64,000 nt of DNA from Candidatus Didemnitutus sp. Its GTDB lineage: Bacteria > Verrucomicrobiota > Verrucomicrobiia > Opitutales > Opitutaceae. Both the position numbers and the translations under genes were made by a program. Where the stretch lies: positions 40,001-104,000 of the forward strand of contig JAHCAY010000004.1 of the NCBI GenBank assembly GCA_019634575.1, in the 5' to 3' direction. This document shows, in pieces, positions 43,976 through 51,558 of the stretch (the first letter of the stretch is position 1; each line of letters opens with the position of its first letter). The notes below the pieces were generated by a model that was given only the letters and a program-made list of their open reading frames with translations, did not search any database and was not told the origin of the DNA.

Positions 43976-46060
43976 TCAGGAGACGGAGGAGGGCTGCCGT
44001 CTGTGGGCCGGAGTTTTGGGGTGAGCAGGGGGCGGGAGGGAGAAGTGAGGCGATTCCTGCGGCGCGGCCGCGGCCTGGCCGTTGATCAGGCGCAGGAGGA
44101 TGTCGACGGAATCGGTGAGCATCAGGGCTTGCGCGTTCAGTTCCTCGGCGGCGGCGGCGCTTTCCTCGGCGGCGCCGGCGTTGCTCTGGACGACGTTGTT
44201 CATCTGGCCGACGGCGCGGTTGATTTGCTGCACGCCGTCGCTCTGTTCGCCGCTGGCGGCGGCGACGTCGCCGATGAGCGTGTCGACTTGCCGGACCTTC
44301 TCGGCGATGGCGTTCAGGCTGGTGGCGACTTTGGCGCTGATGGTGACGCCGTCCTTGGTCTTGCCGATGGCGTCCTCGATTTTCGTGGCGGTTTCCTTGG
44401 CGGCGTTGGCGGCGCGTTGGGCGAGGGCGCGGACTTCCTCGGCGACGACGGCGAAGCCGGCGCCGGCCTCGCCGGCGCGGGCGGCTTCGACGGCGGCGTT
44501 GAGCGCGAGGATGTTGGTCTGGAACGCGATTTCGTCGATCGTCTTGACGATTTTGGCGATCTCGTCGCTCGAGGATTTGGTGCCGTGCATGGCGGTGCTC
44601 ATGGCCTGCATGTCGCGGGTGCCGACGTCGGCGGCATGGCGGGCTTCGCGGGTGAGGTCGTTGGCGCGGTGCGCGCTGTCGGCGTTGCGCTTGGTCATGG
44701 AGGCCATCTCCTCGAGGGAGGCGCTGGTTTCCTCGAGGCTGGCGGCTTGCTGGCTCGAGCCTTCGGCGAGGGATTGGCTGGCGCTGGAGACCTGGTTGGC
44801 AGCGTCGGTGGTTTGGTGGGCGGCGGAGCCGAGATTGGTCGCGACTTCGGAAATCGGACGGGTGACGCTGCGCGCGTAGAAGATGCCGGCTACTGAGGCG
44901 AGCACGGTGGATACGGTCGCGAGGGCGATGACCCAAATGAGCACCGTGCGGCTGGAGTGATCGAGAGTCGCGCGGACTTGCGCGAAGTCTTCCTCATAAG
45001 TGCCGGCGCCGATGACCCAATCCCACGGGGCGAAATAGGTGACGGCGGCGATCTTCTCGCGCGGTGCGGATTCGCCGGTGTTTTGCCAGGAGTAGTGCTC
45101 AAAGTCGGTCGCACCGTCGCGTGTGGCGAGGGCTTTGCCGGTCAACGATTGGATGAAGTGGCGGCCGGTGGCGTCCTTGGACTCCCAGATGTTTTCACCG
45201 TCGCGCTTGCCTTGGGCGGAGACGATGTAGCGGCCGCGCTGGTCGCCCTGGCTGCCGATCACGAAGACGTAGCCGGTCTTGCCGACGACCATGCGGGTGA
45301 TCGTGTCGTGCACTTCCTGGTTGATGGTGCGGAGCGGGAGGCCGACGTAGAGCATGCCGATGACGCGGCGCTTGTCGGCGTCCCAGAGGGGCTCGTAGGC
45401 GGCGGCGTGCCAGTCGTTCACGACGTAGGCGCGGCCGCGGTAGGTTTCGCTGCGGAGCACGGTTTGGATGACGGCGTTGGGCGCGCCATCGGGGTTCTGG
45501 GCGGGAATGAAAGTGCCGATGGCGCGCGTGCCGTCGTCCTTTTGCACGCTGGTGCAGACGCGGAGCATGTCGCCGGCGTCGTTCACGCGCTGGAAAATCG
45601 TGCAGAAGGTGCCGGTGGCGCGGCGGATCTCGTCGACGATGGGAGCGGCTTGGTCGGCGGCGGTGATCTGGCCGAGCCATTGGCTCCCGCCGAGCGTGGC
45701 CTTGGGCAGCGAGACGGCGGTGGCTTGTTTGGTGAACTGGTTGACCGCTTGCCAGCTGACGGTGTCGGTCGCGAGCGAGAAGCCGCCGGCGCGCGTGACG
45801 GCATCGCGCGCGGAGGCGATGCTGCGGTCGAGTTCCTTCTGATTGCGTTGCTCCATGCCGAGGCAGATCAGGTAGGCGTCGTGCGCGACCTTGGTGCATT
45901 CGCTCATGGCTTGGTCGACGACGGTCTGGTCGACCTCGACGTTGAGCTGGCGCTGCCGGACGAGGAGGGTGGTGAGGATCACGGCGACGGTCGCGACGAT
46001 GGGACAGACCGCGAGCAGGGTGATCTTGGTGCCGAGGCGGAGTTGGAGGAGGCGATTCAT
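43976..46060 (-). CDS. Methyl-accepting chemotaxis protein with double-Cache-type sensor
   Basis: 694 residues. TM1 about 13-34 (ITLLAVCPIVATVAVILTTL), a periplasmic sensor about 38-330 with Cache_3/Cache_2-like features (VCTSVQKDDGTRAIGTFIPA, then YEPLWDADKRRVIGMLYVGL, GKTGYVFVIGSQGDQRGRY, and FAPWDWVIGAGTYEEDF), TM2 about 345-367, and a cytoplasmic signalling hairpin with tip EIAFQTNILALNAAVEAARA near 490. The link from TM2 to the coiled coil (RSVTRPISEVATNL) is too short for a normal HAMP. The C-terminal tail is Pro/Ser-rich without a CheR-binding pentapeptide. Cache domains bind small carboxylates or amino acids, but the ligand is unknown. Its ATG lies 12 bp after the stop of an outer-membrane barrel gene. 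Confidence 0.93.
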   Translation of the reverse strand: MNRLLQLRLGTKITLLAVCPIVATVAVILTTLLVRQRQLNVEVDQTVVDQAMSECTKVAHDAYLICLGMEQRNQKELDRSIASARDAVTRAGGFSLATDTVSWQAVNQFTKQATAVSLPKATLGGSQWLGQITAADQAAPIVDEIRRATGTFCTIFQRVNDAGDMLRVCTSVQKDDGTRAIGTFIPAQNPDGAPNAVIQTVLRSETYRGRAYVVNDWHAAAYEPLWDADKRRVIGMLYVGLPLRTINQEVHDTITRMVVGKTGYVFVIGSQGDQRGRYIVSAQGKRDGENIWESKDATGRHFIQSLTGKALATRDGATDFEHYSWQNTGESAPREKIAAVTYFAPWDWVIGAGTYEEDFAQVRATLDHSSRTVLIWVIALATVSTVLASVAGIFYARSVTRPISEVATNLGSAAHQTTDAANQVSSASQSLAEGSSQQAASLEETSASLEEMASMTKRNADSAHRANDLTREARHAADVGTRDMQAMSTAMHGTKSSSDEIAKIVKTIDEIAFQTNILALNAAVEAARAGEAGAGFAVVAEEVRALAQRAANAAKETATKIEDAIGKTKDGVTISAKVATSLNAIAEKVRQVDTLIGDVAAASGEQSDGVQQINRAVGQMNNVVQSNAGAAEESAAAAEELNAQALMLTDSVDILLRLINGQAAAAPQESPHFSLPPPAHPKTPAHRRQPSSVS

Positions 46061-46072
46061 GATGGGACGTGT

Positions 46073-47368
46073 TTAAAAGGTGTGGCGGACGGACAGGTTG
46101 CAGAGGTGACGGGTGAATTCGCGGCCGTCGGTCGACGGGATGCCGCTCGTCGCGTCGTCGTAGGACCAAGTCGCTTCGACGAGGCAGTGTTTGTTGGCGG
46201 CGAACTGGAGTTGCAGCGTGGGCGTGCAGACGCGGTCGCGGCGCACGGCGGGGAGCTGCCAGATGCCGGTCCAGATTTTCAGGGCGGCGCCGGCGGTGAG
46301 GCGATCGGTGCATTTGTGGCGCCAGGTGAGTTCGCCGGCGGTGTCTTCGTAGATGCTGACGCTGGTGGAGGCCGGCTGCTCGGCGCGGCGCAAGGTGAGC
46401 GTGATGGTGTCGCGCGGGGTGGCTGTGGCGGTGGCCGACGCGTCGATCCAGAGCAGGCGCTTGTGGCGGTCCAAGCCGGCCGGCGTGCCGGGAGCGAAGG
46501 TGCGCGTCTCAAGGGCGGCGAGCAGAGTCAGCTGCAACCAGGAAGCGGGCGCACCCTCGAGTCCGCCCACGAAGCGCCGGCGCGTGCTGTCGTAGGGACT
46601 GTCGACGCCGAAGAGGGAGCCTTGATTTTGCCGCGCGAGACGGAGGCCGGCGATCACGCGGGTCTTCGGGCGGAATTCGTAGCCGGCTTCGATGCCGGCG
46701 CACACTTCGCTGCGATCGACGTAGTTGGCGCAACCGGCCTGGCGAAACTGATTGGTCCGGAAATCGTGCCAATAACCGGAGGCGAGCGCGCGGAGGAGCC
46801 AGCGTCCTTCGAGCGTTTCCCAGCGGAAGGCGCTGCGATTGACCAGGGCCGCGCGACGGTCGCGCATCGGAATGCCGCCGAGTGCGGGTGCGCCGCCGGG
46901 GCCGCCGTAGATGGGCGAGTCCTTGCTGCCGTCGATCCAGACGAGGGCGTCGGAGAAATTCCACGAGGTGGCGCCCGACCGATGGCTCGCGCCGATCTGG
47001 GCGCGGTGCGTCGTGTAGTTTTCCGCGGCCGCCGAGTGATAGCGGACCACTTCCGGTGCGTAACTGCCCGTGAGCACGAGGCCGGTCGCGCCGCGCGCTT
47101 CGACGTTCATGCCGGCGAACACGCTCGTGACGAGCGAGCTCAGCCCGGCCGGCACGGCGCCGATGATCGTCGGGCTCGGGGCGTGATCCTGGAGATAGAC
47201 GTTGGAGTCGTAGGTCTCGCGGACGCCGAGCGACGTGGTGAGCTTCCACGTTGCCGGCGCGGGAGCGGTTGGTTCGGCGGCGGAGCCGGCCGACGAGGCC
47301 AGACCTGCGCAGGCGACGAGGAGTCGGGCTGCGTGCCGGGCGAAGGAAAGAAATGAAGGGGTGGCCAT
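46073..47368 (-). CDS. Outer-membrane beta-barrel protein
   Basis: 431 residues from the ATG at 47366-47368, which gives a signal peptide (FARHAARLLVACAGLASSAG, cleavage near SAA). The rest has alternating hydrophobic/polar strands and aromatic ends typical of a barrel: WKLTTSLGVRETYDSNVYLQ at the mature N-terminus, GLVLTGSYAPEVVRYHS, AGIEAGYEFRPKTRVIAGLR, CLVEATWSYDDATSG, and a C-terminal Phe (LCNLSVRHTF) recognised by the BAM machinery. Conserved DSNVYL resembles BBP2-type barrels. It is the first gene of a two-gene unit with a Cache chemoreceptor, so it may admit or bind the receptor's ligand. The upstream in-frame extension (from 47479) lies in the leader RNA and is unlikely to be translated. 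Confidence 0.82.
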   Translation of the reverse strand: MATPSFLSFARHAARLLVACAGLASSAGSAAEPTAPAPATWKLTTSLGVRETYDSNVYLQDHAPSPTIIGAVPAGLSSLVTSVFAGMNVEARGATGLVLTGSYAPEVVRYHSAAAENYTTHRAQIGASHRSGATSWNFSDALVWIDGSKDSPIYGGPGGAPALGGIPMRDRRAALVNRSAFRWETLEGRWLLRALASGYWHDFRTNQFRQAGCANYVDRSEVCAGIEAGYEFRPKTRVIAGLRLARQNQGSLFGVDSPYDSTRRRFVGGLEGAPASWLQLTLLAALETRTFAPGTPAGLDRHKRLLWIDASATATATPRDTITLTLRRAEQPASTSVSIYEDTAGELTWRHKCTDRLTAGAALKIWTGIWQLPAVRRDRVCTPTLQLQFAANKHCLVEATWSYDDATSGIPSTDGREFTRHLCNLSVRHTF

Positions 47369-47407
47369 GAGGAGGAGGTAACCGGGTCCCTGGAGTAGGG
47401 ACTCGCG

Positions 47408-47482
47408 GCGTCGCTCCTCTTCCTTGCAGGCCGTGGGCTGCCCGAAACAGGCGGTCGCATCCGGGTGGATGCACCGCAACGC
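47408..47482 (-). ncRNA. 75-nt structured leader RNA, copy 2 (before the barrel/Cache-receptor genes)
   Basis: Minus strand. It has the same outer helix GCGTTGC/GCGACGC, the same hairpin GCATCC-ACCC-GGATGC, and GCAG/CTGC in place of ACAG/CTGT in the second hairpin. It starts about where transcription from the promoter at 47490-47517 would begin and ends 40 bp before the barrel ATG. The spurious in-frame peptide it encodes resembles that of copy 1 only because the RNA is conserved. Confidence 0.6.
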
Positions 47483-47489
47483 ATCCTAG

Positions 47490-47517
47490 GAATCGGTCCC
47501 GAATCGACGGGACTGTA
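47490..47517 (-). promoter_or_regulatory. Sigma-28-like promoter of the barrel/Cache-receptor genes
   Basis: Minus strand: TACAGTCC (47510-47517), 12 nt, ACCGATTC (47490-47497). The boxes are weaker than others, but the distance from the -10 to the 75-nt leader (7 nt) matches that of copy 1 (8 nt). Confidence 0.45.
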
Positions 47518-47620
47518 GGCAAAACGTCATAGGCGCGGGCATGGCCGTCCCATGCGCGCGGTGGCGTGCGGGTTGCGCGTTTTTTCCCGGGGCGTCGCGC
47601 GGTCGCCCGCCGTTTAAACG

Positions 47621-47645
47621 AAAAAGCCGCCGAATCGGCGGCTTC
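47621..47645 (-). terminator. Terminator of cheW copy 2
   Basis: On the minus strand GCCGCC-GATT-CGGCGGC is followed by TTTTTCG, about 20 bp after the cheW stop. Confidence 0.88.
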
Positions 47646-47663
47646 TCGACGGAATTGGTGCGC

Positions 47664-48167
47664 TCAGGCGTGCGCCGTGGCGATGCTCTGCATCGTCTCG
47701 GGCGCGACGACGCGATCGATGTCGAGCAGCGTCTTCACCTGGCCTTTGACCTTGGCCATGCCGAGCAGGTAGGTCGTGTCGACCCGCGTGCCGAACTCCG
47801 GCGTCGGCTCGATTTCCTCGGAGGGAAGGTGGACGACTTCCTCGACCGAATCGACGATCAGGCCCATCTGCACGATGGTGTCGTTGGGCAGTTTGACCTG
47901 GACGACGACGATGCAGGTGCGCTCGGCGAACTCGGCCTTCAGGCCGAACTTCACGCGCAGGTCGACGACCGGGATGACGCGGCCGCGGAGATTGATGACG
48001 CCTTTCACGAACTCCGGCATCTGTGGCACCGGAGTGATTTTCTGCATGCGAATGATTTCGCGAACCTTCAGGACGGCGATGCCGTAGGCTTCGTTGTCGA
48101 GGACGACGGTCAGGTATTTGCCGGCGTGCGTCGTTTGGGTGGCAGTGGCGGTAGCGGGAGAGCTCAT
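47664..48167 (-). CDS. cheW: CheW coupling protein (copy 2, divergent from cheA)
   Basis: 167 residues from the ATG at 48167; longer readings upstream are non-conserved and cross the promoter. It has the same fold and signatures as copy 1: GKYLTVVLDNEAYGIAVLKV, FVKGVINLRGRVIPVVDLRV, and MGLIVDSVEEVVHLPSEEIE. Being divergent from cheA it is probably the general-purpose coupling protein. The high similarity to the receptor-linked copy suggests a recent duplication or gene conversion. A sigma-28-like promoter is present, and a terminator follows. Confidence 0.95.
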   Translation of the reverse strand: MSSPATATATQTTHAGKYLTVVLDNEAYGIAVLKVREIIRMQKITPVPQMPEFVKGVINLRGRVIPVVDLRVKFGLKAEFAERTCIVVVQVKLPNDTIVQMGLIVDSVEEVVHLPSEEIEPTPEFGTRVDTTYLLGMAKVKGQVKTLLDIDRVVAPETMQSIATAHA

Positions 48168-48262
48168 GGGTTCAAGAAGCGGAAAAAGGTGGTTTGGCGG
48201 CCGCTCGGCCGATGCCAGGGAGGAGGAATGTCCACCGCGGACCGGCAATGCAGGCGAGGAGT

Positions 48263-48289
48263 TCATCGGCACGGCCGCGCGGGACTTTT
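48263..48289 (-). promoter_or_regulatory. Sigma-28-like promoter of cheW copy 2
   Basis: Minus strand: AAAAGTCC (48282-48289), exactly 11 nt, GCCGATGA (48263-48270). The leader is about 90 nt. Confidence 0.55.
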
Positions 48290-48467
48290 GCTCTTTTTGC
48301 GCGGAAACTCTTGGCGCCCCGCGCGCTTCGGCGGATGCCCTGCGGATGGCGGCATGGCCGGTGCACGCCGGCGGTCTGGCATGCGCGCCGGCGTGAGGCG
48401 CGACGACCGTTAGCCTGCGGCGGACGGGGGGCGCTTGGCGTGGACGAAATCCTGTCACACATGGGCT

Positions 48468-48494
48468 TAAGGTTTTCGTCCCACGGGCCGATGA
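48468..48494 (+). promoter_or_regulatory. Sigma-28-like promoter of cheA
   Basis: TAAGGTTT (48468-48475), exactly 11 nt, GCCGATGA (48487-48494). Both boxes are 7/8 matches to the consensus. The leader is about 22 nt before the ATG at 48523. Confidence 0.75.
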
Positions 48495-48522
48495 AGAGGG
48501 CGCGGTTCCCGCTCATTTGCCC

Positions 48523-50649
48523 ATGTCCCTCGCTCCGGAATTCTTCCAAGCGCTCGATGACTCGCTGAGTCGTTTGGCGGCCGAATCCATCCTCGCCCAG
48601 CCTGGTCGTGACGATGGCCTCATCCCCTCCTACAGCCTGCTCGGCGAAATGCGCGACCAGTGCGCCGCCGTGCCTACGCTGCGCGAAGCCGTCGCAGGCG
48701 TGCACGCGCTGATCGACAAGCGCCTCGATGCCGCCCAGCCGTTCGACGACGCGACGCTCGCCGCGCTCCGCCGCCTGATCGCGTGGCTGCCCGAAGCCAT
48801 CGAAGCCGCCAAGGCCGGCCGCGCGCCCGAGGTGTTCGATGCGAGCGCCGCGCCTGCTCCGGCCGCCGAAGCCCCGGCTGCGACCGCCGCCTCCGCCGAT
48901 GACACGGCCGCGGACGTGTTGCTCCAGCTCAACCTCGGCGAGAATCAGGAACTGCTCACGGAGTTCTACGCCGAGGCCGTCGATCATCTTTCGCAGATCG
49001 AGGCCGCGCTGCTCATCCTCGACCAGCAGCCGGACAACCCCGAGGCGATCAACTCGATCTTCCGCTCGTTCCACACGATCAAGGGCAACGCGGGCTTCCT
49101 CGGTCTCGTGCCGATGCACACGCTCGCCCACGAAGTCGAGTCGCTGCTCGACCTCGCGCGCAATCGCGAGCTGCGTCTCACGCCGGCAATCATCACGGAA
49201 ATTCTCCGCAGCCGCGATGCGCTGCAACAGCTCACGCAGCAAATTGCCGTCGCTTTGGAAAAGGGCCACCTGCCGAGTCAGATCATTCCCGTCAGCCATC
49301 TCATGCGCGCGGTGCGCGCCCTGGCGAAGGGCGATCCGACTCCCGCGCCGACCGCGACTCCGGTCGCGACCCCGACGACGCCCACGGCTCCCGTCGCGGC
49401 TGACGCTCCGGCCGCTCCCGCGGCATCGCCGCTCGGCGCCGCCGCCGCAAACGCCATCGAGGCGCAGGCCTCGACGAAGACCACCGCCGGCGGCCAGACC
49501 GTGCGCGTCAACACCGAGAAGCTCGACTCCCTCATGGACGTCGTCGGCGAACTCGTGATCGTGCAAAGCCAGCTCATCGAGTCCGCGCGCGGCATTTGCG
49601 ACGACGGCTCTCCGATGCAGCGCAACGTCGCCCAGCTCTCGCGCATCGCCAAGGAACTCCAGCACACCGCGATGTCGCTGCGCATGATTCCCATCAAGCC
49701 GACGTTCCAGAAAATGGAACGCCTGTCGCGCGACCTCGCGCGCAACTTCGGCAAGAAAGTCCACTTCCAAGTCAGCGGCGAAGACACCGAACTCGACCGC
49801 ACGGTCGTCGAGGAAATCGCCGACCCGCTCGTCCACATGGTGCGCAACGCGCTCGACCACGGCCTCGAAGGACCCGAGATCCGTGCTGCCGCCGGCAAGC
49901 CCGAGGCCGGCACCGTTCACCTCAGCGCCTACCACCAAGGCAGCAACATCGTCATCGAACTGCAGGACGACGGCCGCGGCATCGATCCGGACAAAATCTT
50001 CAAGAAGGCGATCGAGAAGGGCATCGTCGCCGCGAACGCCCAGCTCTCCCGCGAGGAATGCTACGCGCTCATCTTCGCTCCCGGTTTCTCCACCGCCGAG
50101 AAGGTCACCGCCGTCTCCGGTCGCGGCGTCGGCATGGACGTCGTGAAGCGCAACATCGAGAAGCTGCGCGGCAAAATCGAGATCACCTCCGAAGTCGGCA
50201 AGGGCTCGGTCTTCAAGATCAAGCTTCCGCTCACCATGGCCATCATCGACGGCCTCGTCGTGCGCGTCGGCACCGACAAGTTCATTCTCCCCAGCACCTC
50301 CGTGCAGATGGCGATACGCCCCACGAAGGATTCCATCACCACCGTCCACGGCACCGGCGAAGTTCTCGAGCTGCGTGGCAAGATTCTCCCGCTCCACCGC
50401 CTGCACCGCCGCTTCGGCATCCCGGCCGACGCGACGCAGCCGTGGGACGGCATCGTCGTCATCGTCGAGCACTCGGGCAAAGTTTCCGCGCTCCTGGTCG
50501 ACGAGATGGTCAGCAAGCAGGAAGTCGTCATCAAGAACCTCGGCGCGTTCATGCAGGGCTTGCCCGGCGTGGCCGGCGGCGCGATCCTCGGCGACGGCAA
50601 CATCGCACTGATCCTCGATCCCGCCTCGCTGCTCCAAGCCGCCGCCTAA
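48523..50649 (+). CDS. cheA: Chemotaxis histidine kinase CheA
   Basis: 708 residues. HPt domain with phosphorylated His near 184 (SIFRSFHTIKGNAGFLGLV); dimerisation domain about 325-390 (TVRVNTEKLDSLMDVVGELV); HATPase about 395-560 with N box HMVRNALDHGLEGPEIR near 438, G1 LQDDGRGIDPDKI, and GRGVGMDVVKRNIEKL; CheW-like P5 domain about 570-705 (LTMAIIDGLVVRVGTDKFIL). The N-terminal about 130 residues precede the HPt and end in an Ala/Pro linker, which is unusual because HPt is normally first. CheA phosphorylates CheY-type regulators under control of the receptors encoded nearby. I start at the ATG, not the TTG two codons earlier. Confidence 0.96.
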   Translation: MSLAPEFFQALDDSLSRLAAESILAQPGRDDGLIPSYSLLGEMRDQCAAVPTLREAVAGVHALIDKRLDAAQPFDDATLAALRRLIAWLPEAIEAAKAGRAPEVFDASAAPAPAAEAPAATAASADDTAADVLLQLNLGENQELLTEFYAEAVDHLSQIEAALLILDQQPDNPEAINSIFRSFHTIKGNAGFLGLVPMHTLAHEVESLLDLARNRELRLTPAIITEILRSRDALQQLTQQIAVALEKGHLPSQIIPVSHLMRAVRALAKGDPTPAPTATPVATPTTPTAPVAADAPAAPAASPLGAAAANAIEAQASTKTTAGGQTVRVNTEKLDSLMDVVGELVIVQSQLIESARGICDDGSPMQRNVAQLSRIAKELQHTAMSLRMIPIKPTFQKMERLSRDLARNFGKKVHFQVSGEDTELDRTVVEEIADPLVHMVRNALDHGLEGPEIRAAAGKPEAGTVHLSAYHQGSNIVIELQDDGRGIDPDKIFKKAIEKGIVAANAQLSREECYALIFAPGFSTAEKVTAVSGRGVGMDVVKRNIEKLRGKIEITSEVGKGSVFKIKLPLTMAIIDGLVVRVGTDKFILPSTSVQMAIRPTKDSITTVHGTGEVLELRGKILPLHRLHRRFGIPADATQPWDGIVVIVEHSGKVSALLVDEMVSKQEVVIKNLGAFMQGLPGVAGGAILGDGNIALILDPASLLQAAA

Positions 50650-50667
50650 CCCTCGACCGTCCCAGGC

Positions 50668-51543
50668 ATGTCCACCCTCACACCTCCGACCCTCGAGCAA
50701 GTCTGCGAAAAAGCCCTGCGCCTGCCGTGCTCGCCCTCGCTGTTGCCGCGCCTCGCGCTGGCACTGCAGGCCGACGACAGCTCCGCCGCTGAGATCGAGC
50801 GCCTCATCTCGCTCGACGCGTCGCTCGCCGCCGCGACTTTGCGCCTGGCCAATTCCGCTGCGTTCGCGCGCGGGACCGTCGAGACGGTTGAGGCCGCCGT
50901 GTTCCGCCTCGGTGCCAAGGAAATCTACCGCCTTGCCGCGCTCGTGCTCGTGAGTCGCTGGGAAACCGGTCAGAAGGGTCTGCGCTGGGAAGCGGGCGAT
51001 TTCTCGCGTCACGCGCTCATCACCGCCATCGCCGGCGAAGTGCTCGCCTCCACCACCGAGCGCCTCGACCCGCAGGTCGCCTACACCGCCGGCCTCGTTT
51101 CCGATCTCGGCAAGCTCGCGCTCGCGCACTCGTGCAACGATTTCTACCCGGCCGTGCGCGCATTCCGCGAACGCATGCAATGCACGTGGGACCAGGCCGA
51201 GCGCGCCGTGCTCGGCTACCATCATGCCGACGCGACCGCGAAGCTCCTTGCCGCGTGGAATTTCCCGAAAATCTTTCAGCTCACGGCCGAGTTTCTCACC
51301 CGTCCGACCGAGGCGCCGATGGAAGCGCTCCCGCTCCTCGCGCACTTGCACGCCGCGAAATATCTCGCGACGTCGCTCGGGCCCGGGGTGACCGAGGAAG
51401 GCTTCCTCACCGCGGTCCACGGCGCGTTCCTGCGCGAGTGGGGTTTCACGCCCGAGCTCCTCGAAGCCGCCATGCCGGTCGTGCACGAGCGCGCCTTGCA
51501 GCGCCTCGGCGACAAGATGACGACCGGCGCAGTCGCGCTCTAA
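50668..51543 (+). CDS. HDOD domain protein downstream of cheA
   Basis: 291 residues. HDOD core: CSPSLLPRLALALQADDSSA, RLISLDASLAAATLRLANSA, VFRLGAKEIYRLAALVLVSR, and the HD-like segment VAYTAGLVSDLGKLALAHSC, in which the catalytic HD is replaced by SD. It begins 18 bp after cheA on the same strand, so it is probably co-transcribed from the cheA promoter. HDOD proteins next to cheA may tune receptor or kinase activity, but no mechanism is visible. It is the third HDOD protein in the window and clearly diverged from the other two. Confidence 0.88.
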   Translation: MSTLTPPTLEQVCEKALRLPCSPSLLPRLALALQADDSSAAEIERLISLDASLAAATLRLANSAAFARGTVETVEAAVFRLGAKEIYRLAALVLVSRWETGQKGLRWEAGDFSRHALITAIAGEVLASTTERLDPQVAYTAGLVSDLGKLALAHSCNDFYPAVRAFRERMQCTWDQAERAVLGYHHADATAKLLAAWNFPKIFQLTAEFLTRPTEAPMEALPLLAHLHAAKYLATSLGPGVTEEGFLTAVHGAFLREWGFTPELLEAAMPVVHERALQRLGDKMTTGAVAL

Positions 51544-51558
51544 GCCACGCGGCGAACT

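Noticed and set aside
44957..47356. A 799-codon open frame on the plus strand
   Set aside because: Antisense shadow of the Cache receptor and barrel genes; no recognisable motifs.
48172..51486. A 1104-codon open frame on the minus strand
   Set aside because: Lies opposite cheA and the HDOD gene; its composition is that of reverse-read high-GC codons. Only the cheA reading has real domains.
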